From Gymnogyps californianus (lineage: Eukaryota; Chordata; Aves; Accipitriformes; Cathartidae), in contig NC_059500.1 in assembly GCF_018139145.2 (NCBI RefSeq), positions 25,711,437 to 25,775,436 of the forward strand: 64,000 nt of DNA, written 5' to 3'. Positions 1 to 12,900 of the stretch are shown in pieces. A program made the position numbers and the translations under genes. The notes under the pieces were generated by a model. It saw only the letters and a program-made list of their open reading frames with translations. It did no database searches and was not told where the DNA came from. Position 1 is the first letter of the stretch; every line of letters starts with the position of its first letter.

Positions 1-790
1 AGCGGCCACATGATTCATCCAGTGTCACAGTTAAACTTTTGCGGAATTTGAAAATTCTGAATGCGTAATCCTTAAATTCTATATGTCCATGTGTATCAGA
101 AAAAGTATTAAGGTTAAAAGTACAGAGTGACAAATCACATCATATAGCTGACTTTCTCTGAATAGAAAAAGCAGTTTTACAGGCCTATTCAGTCATGCAG
201 CTTTGTTTCACCTCATTTCCTCTTTTGTGCTTCCTATGACTTGCTCATTTAATCACTCTAACAAGGTATAGATAAATTTGTGAACCAGTTTTTCAATCAC
301 AGACCCAGTGATGCTTCAGATTCAGATTTCTTCACACACTACTGTTATAATAAGTTTACAAAATGAGGCTTGAAAATACCCTAAGGCTACCTTGATGATA
401 TTTATCCTAAATGGAGTGGATAATAGAAATAAACTTACCTATTTGTAGGGAAACACCAGTGTGTTCACCATTAACTATTTGGAAGTGAGTTCAATTATGG
501 AATCATAGTCACACCTTCCAAATTCCCTAATACAGAGCTATTTATTGCAATTCTAGAGACATTATCTGTCAAAGCTTATAGGAAAAGTAGATTCTGTAGA
601 AGTATAGTTTTCCAGCTAAGACACTTTACAATAAATTATCATTCCTAATATGTTAAATTTAGCTCTGTTTACTTTACAATATTCAACTTTATCAAGCCCA
701 ATGATTGCTATAGCAGCTTGTTATCTTAATTGGCCATCATTTAATGAGAAGTTGCAGCACAGAACTTTCTTTTCTTGAACATAACATAGC
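1..790. other. AT-rich sequence, no gene seen
   Basis: No open frame, repeat or RNA gene is recognisable. The sequence is AT-rich with stops scattered in all frames. It ends where the CR1 3' tail begins. Confidence 0.6.
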
Positions 791-1352
791 CACAGAATCA
801 CAGAATGGTTGAGGCTGCAAAGGACCTCTGGAAATCATCTGGTCCAAACCCCCTGCTCAAGCAGGGCCACCTCGAGCCTGTTGCCCAGGTCCATGTCCAG
901 ATGGCTCTTGAATATCTCCAAGGATAGATACTCCACAATCCCTCTGGGGAACTCAGTCACCCTCACAGTGAAAAAGTATTTTCTGATGTCCAGATGGAGC
1001 CTTCTGTGTTCCAGTTCATGCCTATTGCATCTAGTCCTGTCACCGGGCACCACTGGAAAGAACCTGGCTCCATCTTCATTGCCCCCTCCCTTCAGGTATT
1101 TATATATGTGGATAAGGTCCTCCTAAGCCTTCTCTTTTCTAGGCTAAACAGTCCCCACTCTCTCAGCCTTTACTATTAGGAGAAATGCTCCAGTCCCTTC
1201 ACCATCTAATTGGCATTTCGTTGGACTCTCTCCAGTATGTCTATGTCTCTCTTGTACTGGGGAGCCCAGCACTGGACACAATACTCCAGGTGTGGCCTCA
1301 CCAGTACTGAATAGAGGTGAAAGATCACCTCCCTTGACCTGCTGGCAACACT
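791..1352 (-). mobile_element. CR1 LINE, 5'-truncated 3' end
   Basis: Read on the minus strand this is the 3' part of a CR1 non-LTR retrotransposon. The plus strand starts with the inverted tail (ACAGAATCACAGAATGG) and then runs through the usual CR1 3' blocks: the ggaccTctgg/atcatctggtccaa block, the block for a differing copy of the RLPREVVEYPSLEIFKSHLDM-like reading frame, the EKRRLR-like block near 1125-1145 and the region for the upstream [15 protein letters not shown] frame near 1255-1300. It stops abruptly near 1352, as expected for 5' truncation during target-primed reverse transcription. Only the extreme C-terminal end of ORF2 and the 3' untranslated region are present, with stops, so no product is expected. 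Family recognition is from known avian CR1 sequence; subfamily is not assigned. Confidence 0.93.
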
Positions 1353-2088
1353 AATAAAAGACATGTAGATATGTATTTACAGACTCAAAGGCAGCCTATG
1401 GACAAGTGCAACATTAAGGGACCTCTACCTGAGAAAATATAGACAATTGTCGTTATACCCATAAAGGTAGGGAGGGAGTTCTGATAATTCCATTTCTGAA
1501 CAGTGATGCCTAAATTCCCTCAGCATCTCATATTAGGCACCTCCATTCTTCCCTCAGTCTGACTCTTCACACTGATGGATGACACAGAAACTGCCACAGT
1601 TTCTGGTCACATCTGAATGGCACACTGAGCTTTGGAACTTCAGCCCTGATAGGCACATTAGCCATGCATAAGTGGATGCCCAAACTCAGAGACTAAAAAA
1701 AATAAAATTTATGGGTGAACACAGTCAGAACTAATAACTGTGAACAAGGACAGAACTACGGGCCTCCAAACCAGTCCATGAGGTCTGAATTAAAATCAGT
1801 GATGTCTTCATTTGCTAAATGTTTTCCTTCTAAAAAGGCCAAGTGCTAGAGAAATGCATGATAATTTGAAACAACATTTACTTGAACGCACTTTATGAAT
1901 GACTTAGAGTATTTCTTACAATGAGCTCAGCATTGACTAGACATTTAACAAATTTGTATCCTGAAGAGATTGTAACAAGTCACCACAATCATGAAAAGGG
2001 CAGTCACCATTTCAATTACACAGTGTTGGTAAAAGTGTGCCAGTGGATACCACTTTCATTTGCCACAAAGCAAGGAAGGTCAAAGGAC
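1353..2088. other. Unannotated sequence between CR1 and LTR
   Basis: No gene or recognisable repeat. A short open frame near 1921-2202 runs into the LTR and has no recognisable domain. Confidence 0.55.
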
Positions 2089-2271
2089 TGTGGTGGGTTG
2101 ACCTTGGCTGGCTGCATGTGCCTACCAAGCCTCACTCTCACTTCTGCTCCTCAGCAGGACACGGGGAGAAAATATGATGAAAAAGCTTGCAGGTCGAGAT
2201 AAGAACAGAAACATTGCTCATCAACTACCATCATGAGCAAAACAGACTTGACTTGGGAAAGAATAATTTAA

Positions 2272-2277
2272 TTTATT
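2272..2277 (-). terminator. Retroviral poly(A) signal in LTR copy A
   Basis: AATAAA on the minus strand, within an AATAAATTAAATTATT context that is conserved in the homologous position of copies B and D. It would define the R/U5 boundary shortly downstream. Confidence 0.6.
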
Positions 2278-2473
2278 GCCAGTTAAAAACAGAGTAGGAT
2301 AGTGAGAAACAAAACCAAAACTAAAAACACCTTCCCCCAGCCTTCTTCCCAGGCTCAACTTCACTCATGACTCTTCAATCTCCTCCCGTTCGAGTGGATT
2401 CAGGAGGGTGGGGAATGGGGGATCAGTTCATAACACTTCATCTCTGCCACTCCTTCCTCCTCACACTGTTTCC

Positions 2474-2680
2474 CTGCTCCAGTGTGGGGTCCCTCCTGCA
2501 GAAGACAGTCGTTCACAAACTGCTCCAACATGGGTCCTTCCCACAGGCTGCTGTTCTTCAAGAACTGATACAACTTGGGTCCTTTCCACGAGGTACAGTC
2601 CATCAGGAACAGGCTACTCCAACCTGGGTCCTTCACAGGCCACAGTTCCTGCCAGAAGACCTGCTCCTTCATGAGGTCCT
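2474..2680 (-). repeat. Imperfect 45-49 bp tandem units in LTR copy A
   Basis: Plus-strand anchors of the CTGCTCC type recur at about 2474, 2520, 2565, 2614 and 2660, spaced 45-49 bp. Each unit carries a (C/T)GGGTCCTT block and a CAGTTCTTCA-like block. The units are degenerate. The same array is present in the other LTR copies. Confidence 0.7.
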
Positions 2681-3148
2681 CTCCATGGGCCACAGCTCCT
2701 GCTGAGCCCTCGATGTGCTGCATCTTCCTTCGGGGAATCCCCACCTGCTGTGGCATGGGGTCCTTCATAAGCTGCAGGAGGACAACCTGCTTCACCAAGG
2801 TCTTCTTGGGTTGCAGGGGAATCTCTGTTCCAGCACCTGGAGCACCTCCTTCCCCTCCTTCTTTACTGACCTTGGTGTCTGCAATGGTATTTATCTCACG
2901 TTGTTCTCACTCTTCTTTCTCCCAGCTGTTGCACTGAATTTCTTACCCTTTCTTAAATATGTTATTACAGAGGCACCACCAGCATTGCTGATGGGCTCAG
3001 CTTTGGGCAGCAGCAGGTATGTCTTGGAGCTGGCTGAAACTGTCTGTGTCTGACATCAGGGCAGCTCCTAATGTCTTCTCAGAGAAGTCACCACTGCACA
3101 CACACACCCCCCCTCACTACCAAAACTTCATCATGTAAATACAAGTAC

Positions 3149-4751
3149 TTTGCTAAGTGCAAATGGCCACTGTCATATTTATCTTTGCTGAACATTTTTT
3201 CTTATTTTGTAATGAAATCTAAACTGAACTTTGAAAAATATTTGTCATTACAACCATTTTTTTTTCAATTTTTTTGTGGTGCTAAAAAAAAAGGTATGCA
3301 TAAATGATTAGTGTTTTGAATAAAAGCTTTTTTTTTTCCTCTTCATTGAAGGACATATTCCAATTGACATCCCCAAATGTTAGTTACTTAGGAATTATAT
3401 CATAAATCAATAATTACTTTCCAGCTAGCAATTAAAAATAACATTTCATTTTGAAATGCAAAGTCAAGTTTCAGTTTGAAACTGTTCGCATTTTGGTATC
3501 TGATTTTTCTTTCAACTATTTTTTGCTGCAGCAGTACAACAGGCCTGACATAAATTTTTGTATATTTTCTCCCAGCTAACTAATAATTTTCATGCAGGAA
3601 AAAGTTTTTATTATTGTGGGTTTTTTTCCCTGGAACATGTTTATTTGTGCTGTATTTTATTTGTAAAATAAGCTGTACATTTTATTAAAAAAAAAAAATC
3701 AGTAATGTATTTCAGCATTTTACCTTTACTTTCCAAGGATCTTAAAATGTACTGGTTAATAATGGACAGTATGATGAAAAATAACATCAGAAATTTTAAT
3801 GTTATTAGCTAGCTGATATTCTTTCACTAGAAAATTTAGTCTCTTTGACCACTTATGTTCAAGGATGTCATAATGAAAAACAAGTTCCTTCAAAACAGGT
3901 AACAATTTTTAGAGGCTTGAAGTTACTTCTATGTATAGAAAAATTGGAAGGATTCTGACAGTTTAATTTAGATACATGAGAAATTAAAGCCGATATGAGA
4001 AGGCTATGCAAAGTAATAAACAGTGTAGAGAGAGTAAGCTCAGTATCCCCATTTACCCTTTCACATGAGGCAAAACCAGAGATTTTCAAATGGCAATTAT
4101 TTAAAATTGCTAACCAAGTGCTTTCCTAAATGCGATCGTTCTGTTGTCTCAGTAATACAGTGTTCAAAATGCAATACAACTCTACATTATCTTTAAATAG
4201 AAACTATTTGCAAGCACTTTGCAACATTGATAACAGAACTTGAGATAAGTAGTAACAGAGGGAGAAAATAAAATAGTAGGTGAGGAAGAACAGAGATCTC
4301 TCCAGCTGGGATTTGTAATGAACTGATGAAGCAAAGTAGCAGAGTTACACAAGAAAACAGGTTCAGATCACGCAAATCATATAGTACTTTCACATTAAAA
4401 AAACCATACTATGCAAGGTGATAGAGGAAAAGACAACTTTTTGGCCTAAACAAGGAAGAGCACAGAAACAGAGAAAGACAGGATATCAGAAATACAGTGA
4501 GCTGAAAGAGAGCTTCAAACAAACGGAATTTCACCCCATTTCCAAATGGAAAATTACCCCATTAAATAAAAAATCCATGGAGGGACAGCTGTGCTATAAA
4601 GCTTTGGAAGGGAGATAACATTCACCAGTGAGGAATACCTAGATCACTTCAAAAGTTAAGGGACTCTGATGCTTTTAAGTGACTACCTGCTCTTTTTACA
4701 CTATACTTTCTTTACAGATTCTTCTGGCAGATATCAGTTCCAGTAGCCTGC
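3149..4751. other. AT-rich sequence between LTR copies A and B
   Basis: This 1.6 kb has no retroviral gag, pol or env similarity that I can see, so copies A and B do not look like the two ends of one provirus. It contains short poly-A and poly-T tracts (around 3260, 3284 and 3684). No exon is recognisable. Confidence 0.55.
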
Positions 4752-4934
4752 TGTGGTGGGTTGACGTTGGTTAGCCACCAGGTACCCACCAAGCTGCTCT
4801 ATCGCTCCCCCTCCTCAACTGCACAGGGGAGAGGAAATAAGACAACAGGCTCATGGGTTGAGATAAGGACAGGGAGATCACTCAGCAACTACCATCACAG
4901 ACGAAACAGACTCGACTTGGGGAAATTGATTTAA

Positions 4935-4940
4935 TTTATT
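4935..4940 (-). terminator. Retroviral poly(A) signal in LTR copy B
   Basis: AATAAA on the minus strand, followed by TTAAAT, in the same place as in copies A and D. Confidence 0.6.
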
Positions 4941-5149
4941 ACCAATCAAAAGTCAGAGTAGGAAAATGAGAAGTAAAAACAAATCTCAGAACACTTTCCC
5001 CTCACCCCTCCCTTCTTCCCAGGTTCAACTTCACTCCCAATTTTCTCTACCTCCTCCCCCCAAGCGGTGCAGGGGGACGGGGAATGGGAGATATGGTCAT
5101 TTCATTACGTGTTGTCTCTGCTGCTCCTTCCTCCTCACACTCTTCCCCT

Positions 5150-5480
5150 ACTCCAGCATGGGGTCCCTCCCATGGAAGACAGTCCTTCACAAACTGCTCC
5201 AACGTGGGTCCTTGCCACAGACTGCAGTTCTTCACGAGCTGCTTCAGCATGGGTCCTTTCCATGGCGTGCAGTCCTTCACGAATGGACTGCTCCAGTGTG
5301 GGTCCCCCATGATGTCACAGTTCCTGCTGTGGAAAACCTGCTCCAGCGTTAGCACCTCTCTCCACGGGGTCACAGGTCCTGCCAGGAGCCTGCTCCAGCA
5401 TGGGCTCTCCACAGGGTCACAGGGCATATCCAGCTGCGTGGGGTACTCAATGGGCTGCAGGTGGATATCTGCTCCACTGT
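5150..5480 (-). repeat. Imperfect 44-52 bp tandem units in LTR copy B
   Basis: CTGCTCCAGC-type anchors recur near 5150, 5194, 5239, 5288, 5338 and 5390, spaced 44-52 bp, with a more diverged unit near 5469. Units alternate a CATGGGTCC block with a cagTCCTTCAC block. Spacing is not a multiple of three, so these are not in-frame protein repeats. Confidence 0.8.
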
Positions 5481-5865
5481 GGATCTCCATGGGCTGCAGG
5501 GGGACAACCCGCTGCACCACGGTCTTCACCACAGGCTGCAGGGAAATCTCTGCTCTGGTGCCTGGAGCACCTCCTCCCCCTCCTTCTTCACTGACCTTGG
5601 TGTTTGTATAACTGTTTCTTTCACATATTCTCACTCCTCTTTTCCGGCTGCTGTTGCGCAGCAGTTTTCACCCCTTCTTAAATATATTATCACAGAGGCA
5701 CTAGAAACATCACTGGTTGGCTCAGCTTTGGCCAGTGACAGATCTGTCTTGGAGTCGGCTGGCACTGGCTCTATTGGACATGGGGGAAGCTTCTGTCATC
5801 TCCTCACAGAAGCCACCCCCGTAGCCCCCCCTGCTACCAAAACCTTGCCATGTAAACCCAATACA

Positions 5866-6243
5866 CCTTCTCCTCTTAGAAGTGCAAAGTGATGAGACTG
5901 GGGACAGAAAAATAACAGTTATGGTACGTTGCGCAGTTCTGAGCAGAGTCTTTTGCTCCTAGATTTCTGAATAGTTATTACAATAATAAATTACTACTGT
6001 AAAGCCTGTGAATATTAATTTTAACCTGTGCCTTAGGATTTGGGTTTTCTTTTTTCTTTTATCTTTTAAACCATCTAAACTTCATTCTGCTGAAACTACC
6101 AGTATTCATTCTGGCTTTTTTCTTTTAACGTATTCAAGGAAGGAGAGGTTTGTCTGCTTGTTTCATCATTTATATTCTTTTGGGTTCTTTTCACTTCACT
6201 TGCGGCACCATCAACTTCAAAGCAGCAAATGAAAATACAGCAA
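5866..6243. other. Short AT-rich spacer between LTRs
   Basis: Nothing recognisable. It holds T-rich stretches around 6040-6070 and no gene. Confidence 0.55.
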
Positions 6244-6935
6244 TGTGGTTCGTTGGCCTCAGCTGATAGCACCCACAATGATGCTCATTCCCCTTCTCCC
6301 TCCAACAGGCAGTGAGAAAGCCTGTGGGTTTAGGTAGACAGGGAGATTGCTTATCAATTACTGTCACAGACAAAACTAACTCATCTCAGGGAATATTTGA
6401 GTCTTTATTCAGGTATTGGGAAACAAACCAAAAAGAATGAAATATTTGCCTTTCCCTGGCTCAGCTCCACTCCTTCACTCCAGACTCTTCTCTCCTGTGT
6501 GAAATGGCCATCCACTATACTGAGTCCCTTCAATGAGGCAACGGGAGGTGCCTGGTGGCCTCACATTCACAACTTTGTTGTTTCTCTCCACTGCTCCTTC
6601 TCACTCTCTCCTCCAGCATGGGTCCTCCATGAGCTGCCATTCCTGTCAGGAATCTCTGCTTCACCATGGAGCACATCCTCCCTCTCTTTCTTCTCTGACC
6701 TTGCTGTTCACAGGTCTGTTTCTTACACTTGTTTCCTCACTCCACACTGCCAGGCATCATTTTCAGCTCTTTCTTAGATATATTTTCACTAAGGTGCCAC
6801 TACCTTGGCTGAGAGGCTTAGCTGTATCCTGCGGTGTGTCCATTGGAGCCAGCTGGAACTAGCTGTGACCAGCACAAGAGAAACCAAAGTTTGTAGAAAA
6901 GTGGCATAACCAAGCTCCTCTCTGTTTCAACATCA
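6244..6935 (-). mobile_element. Diverged, shortened LTR related to copies A and B
   Basis: The block order of copies A and B is recognisable in degraded form: TGTGGTTCGTTGGCC start, GACAGGGAGATTGCTTATCA, a TTTATT poly(A)-signal region near 6400, one CTCCAGCATGGGTCCTCCAT unit near 6613 instead of an array, a GGAGCAC-CCTCC block, and a TTCTTAGATATATTT TATA-like region near 6772. The right end is uncertain; GC-richer sequence continues to about 7110. It is probably an older or sister LTR subfamily, with most tandem units missing. Confidence 0.65.
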
Positions 6936-9900
6936 AGTCCAACTCTATTAAGGTGTTTGGCTGTATGCTTTACACTCAACCATGGGATGCCATTCTGGAT
7001 GGGTCTACAGGCTGGTGTGCTGGCCCTGGCCAGAGGCCCATTACTGTCCACAGGGGGACACAGTCACAGGAAGCAGAGACAGAAAGGCGAGTCAAGAGGA
7101 AAAGAATAGGCTACATTTCAAAACAGGAATAATCAGCAGGCATGTTTCAGTCTGACAGCCAGAGACACTGGAAGGAGAAAGTCCTCTAGGAGTGTTCCCT
7201 GAGCTGAAGAGGCTCTTGCCTTTGTTCTGGGTGTGTCATGTGACTGTGTAGCCGTAAGTCGTGTGTAACAACAGCCACAAGTAAGGCTTAAAAAAAATTA
7301 AATAATTTGGAGGTTCCAGATCATCTGCAATTGTTAAAGCTTTGTGAACAAAGAAGGATATTTTGTGAAACAATGTGAAGAACGCTCTGAGTGGAATTTA
7401 GTGTTAATGATAATATTTGTTTCCTAAGGAAGAAAAACAACATAGAAATAGTTAGTATACACAGTATATTGATATTTTTAGGTCAGCAAAAACTGAGATT
7501 TGAAGCCTTCTAAAGTTATTTCAATTTAGTAAGAAATTAGTCATGCAGAATATGGATATTTTCATAGCATTATTCATTTATTTATAAAATATACGTGTGC
7601 CAGTTCTCCTGAGAGGCAGCAGAAACAAAGCTGTATGTGGGCCATGCTCTTTCTGGGAAAGCCTCAGGCCAAGTTCCTTTACCCTCTCACAAGAAACAGT
7701 TTTCTTGTCATGCTCCTCTCCTGGGAACTGTGCAGGATCACAGGCAAACTATAGGTTTTCTGTTGACTATTCACACCATATTTTTATCTCAGCTCTCAAG
7801 TTTGACCCACTTGTTCCCACAGTCCCCCCCAGGCAGCACGATTTTGCCATGTGCTCTGAGCAGCCTCAGCACCCTTTTTGTCCGCTGCTGTCTGTAGTAA
7901 AGATGGGTACTAGTTCAATTTAGTACTGTCTACCTTTGCTTCCCAAATTCCTAATGGTAGATATTAACACCTCAGTTTTTATTTTTTCTTTGTCTTAAGT
8001 TCAGGTAATCTCTGGCTTTCAAGCAGGGGTTCATATCTTTTCTCTTTTTGACACCGTACTCAGGGTTGTCCTGTGCTGAACTGGACAGCTTAGTGCTTCA
8101 CCTTGACTCACACACTTCGGTGGGACTTGCAGAGGGGTTAGCCTGCAATACTATAACGACAACAGAATCTGCCCATCTGTAGATGTATTCCCTAGATATA
8201 GTAAATCTGCAATTAACTTTTTCTGTTCCTTCCTCTCCACCTTTTATTCCCCTTTCTTTTGCATTACAAAGTGTTTTGTTTTAGATCACCTCTCGCTCTT
8301 TCATGCCCTTACTACAGCACAGTATAGTTCCCTTTATTAGGTTAGCTCTGATGGTTTAACTATGCTGACAAACTGCTTCTAAGAGTACATACAACAGAGT
8401 GAATTTTTTTGTCCTTAGTTTCACCATCTGATGACATAAGCCAAACCAACAGAAGCACTTTATACTGGCAGCATATCTACGTACACAGAAGAGGTTGTAC
8501 CAGCTTAGGTGTATCAAAAAGGAGAAAAGGGTTTTGGTGGTTTTTTTATCCCTACATCTGTGATTGAGACCAAGACTCGGACTCTAGCATTCATGGCTTT
8601 CTATATTATTGGTCTTCCTGTAACCCTTTTTTCTGTATTTACTAACGTCTATTATCTCAAGTTGGCAGTAAAACCAAAAAATACTGACATTTCCCTTCTT
8701 TGGCTTTCTTTCTATGTCTTTATATGGACTACATTTATAATGAAATAATTCAGAGAGCTCTGATATCCACAAAGTTATCAAATCTCTTCATTTTTCAGTG
8801 GGATGTGTCTTTTTTTAGCTTAGTATTCTATAGCTTTTACACTTGTTTTTTTTCTCCAAGTTTTCTTTTTTAAGTTAGATTTTCCACATGTGATATTCAT
8901 TATCTTTGTGTAGTGTCATTCAGACTTAACTTTATGAAGTATCCTGTTCCATGCAGTCTTTTTTTTATCAGGATATAGCATAAGAATTCTGGCACTGTTA
9001 CACAGTTGGTAATCATATTTTACAACCATCACGAAATCCTTAAGAGCTCTTTAAAATTTTTATATCCTGAGCTCCCCCAATATACTCTTCACTCCAAAAT
9101 TTAAGTCTAATATGCTACCCCCATGTCATACATTGACATAATAAAAATCAGGAAGAACAAAAGAAGAAACATGAACATATTTGCCCCATTCATGAACTAT
9201 GCAAGTGTGCACATATTCATCATATATTCAGGATGTTGTATTTAACTCTATTTAAGAATTATTTATTTAGCTTTCTCTATTTTTAACTCAGTCATTTTGA
9301 TCTAAAGGAAGTTGCAATTTTACTATTCCTGGATTCTCCTTCTGTTTTTTCCTAAGTAATAAATGTCATTTTCAGTGCTTTTATTTATTAACTTTTTACA
9401 AAAATATTTTCTAGGAAATAACATATAAAGTGCAATATTGATTTTATAATTGTCATGGAATCTACTGCTCATGCTGTATCGGAAAAACGAGCATGGACAA
9501 AACCCAATTTAATTCACAACTGATTAATCTCATTATTTCTACTACATCTCCATTGGACTCCAAATAAGTGAGATTTATTCTAGATTATTTTTGTGGCAGA
9601 AACTGATTTTTTATTTAACTTAGGTGTCAAAGCTTTTTAAAGAATTTGTTTTTCAAATTGACATCATGCTGACATTAGTTAGCTTTTTGTTTCTGGCTTA
9701 GTTCATACAGAAGGAATAAACAAAATATGCTATGCACTAATGAATAGAGGTTCACTGTATTTGTTACAGTAATATAGAGTACCCAAGTTCTGAGATATGG
9801 ATTGCTGTGCACTAAACCGAGAATTACCGTTCTTTGGTACAGTTTTGTTGCTTTATTCACTCAGAGATGACATGCTGGAAGAAAGAAGGTAAACTTTCAC

Positions 9901-12900
9901 TTCCAATCCTGCAAATTCCAACCTGCTGTTTGCTACTGAACAGAGGTAAATAGCATCATTCTAAGTAGCAAAAGCAACATTGACAGAAGGCTGAGCTGAG
10001 GAAGTCTAATCCCAATTTTTTTCTCAAAGGCAATGAGTAATTGATCCACTCTTTTATCTGAGGGTGGTGCCATGTATAATATAAGTCTATAAGACTTTGG
10101 GTTTTCTTAATAGCCATTTACTATTAGTGAACGGACGAAGTCTGAAGTCTAAATTTTAGATCTTGATACTACAGCCTTTACTTATGTTGAATGAATTTTC
10201 CTATATAAACAAAATATTGATAAGGCTTGACTCTTAGTAAATTTTTATTGTTCTTGAGTTTTATCCTCTAAGTAAAAATAAATAAATGAATACATCATTC
10301 TGCTATACATAAGCTTATTGAATGTACAAGTGAACACCCATGGTCTACCTATCTCTGATTTCTTAATATGAATAAATTAATTGAAGAGCAGAAATACAAT
10401 ATTAAATTATAGATTGAGAAATTACTGCAATTGTTCTAAGCTTGTGAATAGCTCTTTGAAATAAATGAGCTCTGTAATTTGATACCCTTCTTGCCTTTCC
10501 AGTCACACATCTCTGACTTGTTTCTTGGTATACACTGGTTTTACATTCTTGCTGTATCATTTTATTACATCATTTACTGCCTTCCTGCAAATTCTTCCTT
10601 GTTCTCTAGAGGTCAAGAAATCTGTAAGTTTCCCCACTCCTTTCTTAGCAGTCTCCTTCCCTTCTCTAGTGTGCTTCCTGTGACTGTTTAATATCTTCTT
10701 GCCTTTGATCTGGTAACTTCAATATTTAATTTAACCTATTTACCATCTTGCTCCATATGAAAACAGAGACAAGTCTTCTTCAAATTGACTGGGTTGAAAA
10801 TCAGTGTACAGTGTTGCTCTCATCATTAATGACAATTCTTATCCTGCTTGTGATGGGATAATGTGCTCCTAACTCAGTCCCTCTTCCTCTCCTATTCACC
10901 TTTGATATGCTTAAGATTCCTTTCTTCCAAATCTGTACTTTGTTTGACAAAGTGATCTCATATCCAAAGTGATCCCCTGAGTGCTCTCCAAAAACCATCA
11001 TCGGCTTGCTTCTTCACATCAGCCAATAAAGATTCTATTTTAGTTTTGCCAGTACACATATTACCCAAACCAATAGATTTATTTGTAATTCCATTGTCTC
11101 AATATTTCTCTATATGTCAAAATATATACTGTAGGTCTAGATGTAGACCAGCTATCACAGGAGAATTTCATTGGTTTGAGTGGAAGTATTCTTATATTAT
11201 TAGGTAGAAAATCATCTGGCATACAATGATGTTATCCAGTGGTGAGCAGGTGCTGATCCCCACTTTTCTGCAAGCCTGACACTTATATTGTCAGAAAAAC
11301 GGATGTGCATTACTGTCTTGCTCCAGCTGTCATGAGTGGTACTCTCGGACAACACTGGCCCAGCTTGATATGTTACTTATTGTTTTTGCTAGCCCTACAG
11401 TTTTATACTTTCTGTGATAACATCAGTTTTTGCTTGAGTCTCTCTTAGGCAAACTGAACTATCTTTGGCTGTTTTTAGTAACCCGTCTCATTATTAAAAA
11501 TAAAATTAAAAAATTCCTCTGAAAGGAAATAGATTTTATCAAGTTGCTATACGTTTCTTTTTGTATTATATTTTGTCATGACTTGCTGAATAATCTCATA
11601 AGGTAGTTCAGCTCCTCTCTACTTGTGAGATCTGATATAACTGTAATTTAGAAACATCAGCAATTTCTTCATCATGCTGTTAAAAAATAAAATAAAAAGA
11701 GAGCATAAACTAACACAGTGGTCAAGAGTCTATGAATTTAGAAATTATTATTTTCAAAATAGAACTTAAAGATAAGCCTGAGAATGACTTTAACAAAATG
11801 AAAGGTGCAACTGTATCTTAAAGAAATAAGTCAAGTTAGAAAGAAATCTACTTTTCCTACTTTTCTTTCTTTTTTTTCGTTTTAATCACATAATTTAATC
11901 ACTTTGGAAAAAAGACTTTCACTAAGATTAAGAACACTGCCCTTTCTTCTTCTACTTTCATTACAATTAAAATAATTTGACCTCAAGTAAAATAACATTG
12001 TCAGATAACTTATGATTCAGTCCTTAATACTTCTGTAGGGTTGGTGCATTTTTTTCTTCAATAGCTAATCTTGTTTTAGTTCAGTTGCTCATAATAGCAA
12101 ATACCTTCTTTAATTAGTAAATTAAAAAAGAGATTTTCAGAGCTCCTTATCTTTCTAGTTTTGTTATCCCATCTGTGCATGTCTTGAAAGGAGCTAAGAT
12201 ATGTATAATGCTAATTAATTTTGTACCACACTAGAGCTGTTAAGCCAGGTATTGAAATCCTTTTCCCAATTCAAATGCATTCTAAAGCTCAAAGTTATTA
12301 GTGCTAATGAGTAATTTAATTTACTTTAAGTTAATTAAACTATATTTAATTCAGTTACATGAAGGCACTTCAGCAGTCTTTGAAAATACATACAACAATA
12401 ATATCCATGGATTTAAGGAAAATATTGTGTTACAAATATTGTTCATTACATTGTAGAATCACAAAGGGATAATGGTTTCTAGAATCCTCCACGAGCCTCT
12501 GTAAAAGATGATGATTAGAAACAAACCACAGAGCAAACAACGAAGGGTAAAATTAACATATAAAATATCTTTCCTGATTGAACAAGAAAACCTAGATAGC
12601 AAAGTTTACAGCTACAACAATATCAACAGAGAACAATGAAAGTAATTTTCAAAATGAATAAATTAGGAGCTGGCAGAAAAAAAAAGTCAAAACAAAACTT
12701 AGTTATGTCAAAAGTTGCATGTTTCCCTCAGTTTTATGTAAACTATATATAAGATAATTAAAAATGTAGACATTTCTGTTATTACCTTTCTCTGCACATA
12801 GTACATATGTGCTCATATTAAGAGTCCACGCATATGCAAGTGAAAAATGTAAACCCATTTTTCACGTTTAATGAAAGCTTGAACAGTTTATTCATTAGTA

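Larger units (their letters stand above)
2089..3148 (-). mobile_element. Solo LTR of avian ERV, copy A
   Basis: This copy is homologous along its whole length to the elements at 4752-5865 and 41968-43147. On the plus strand it starts TGTGGTGGGTTGACC, the inverted LTR 3' end, and finishes near the sequence inverted from the LTR 5' end. In the element's own orientation a TATA-like motif lies near 2955-2965 and an AATAAA lies at 2277-2272. The middle carries tandem GC-rich units. Copy A is more diverged than copy B: the 5' terminus is blurred, and no target duplication is visible (AGGAC before the element, TTTGC after it). No internal retroviral sequence follows on either side, so it reads as a solo LTR. 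The retroviral class is not certain. Confidence 0.85.
4752..5865 (-). mobile_element. Solo LTR of avian ERV, copy B
   Basis: This is a full-length LTR of about 1.11 kb on the minus strand. Its ends are TGT...ACA in both orientations, and its 5' end (TGTATTGGGTTTACATGG on the minus strand) matches copy D at 41968. The flanks are CCTGC before and CCTTC after, a 5-bp target duplication with one mismatch. A TATA-like TATATTTAAG lies around 5688-5679 and AATAAA at 4940-4935, in the right order for U3-R-U5. GC-rich tandem units fill the region between promoter and poly(A) signal. The 128-195 aa open frames here come from low stop density in the GC-rich units, are not similar to any retroviral protein, and exist on both strands. 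Confidence 0.9.

Noticed and set aside
5047..5634. 195-aa minus and 175-aa plus open frames at 5 kb
   Set aside because: Same cause as at 42 kb: low stop density in the LTR array, with both strands open.
2089..5865. Reading LTR copies A and B as the two ends of one provirus
   Set aside because: The 1.6 kb between them shows no PBS, polypurine tract or gag/pol/env trace, copy B has its own near-perfect 5-bp target duplication, and the copies differ in age.
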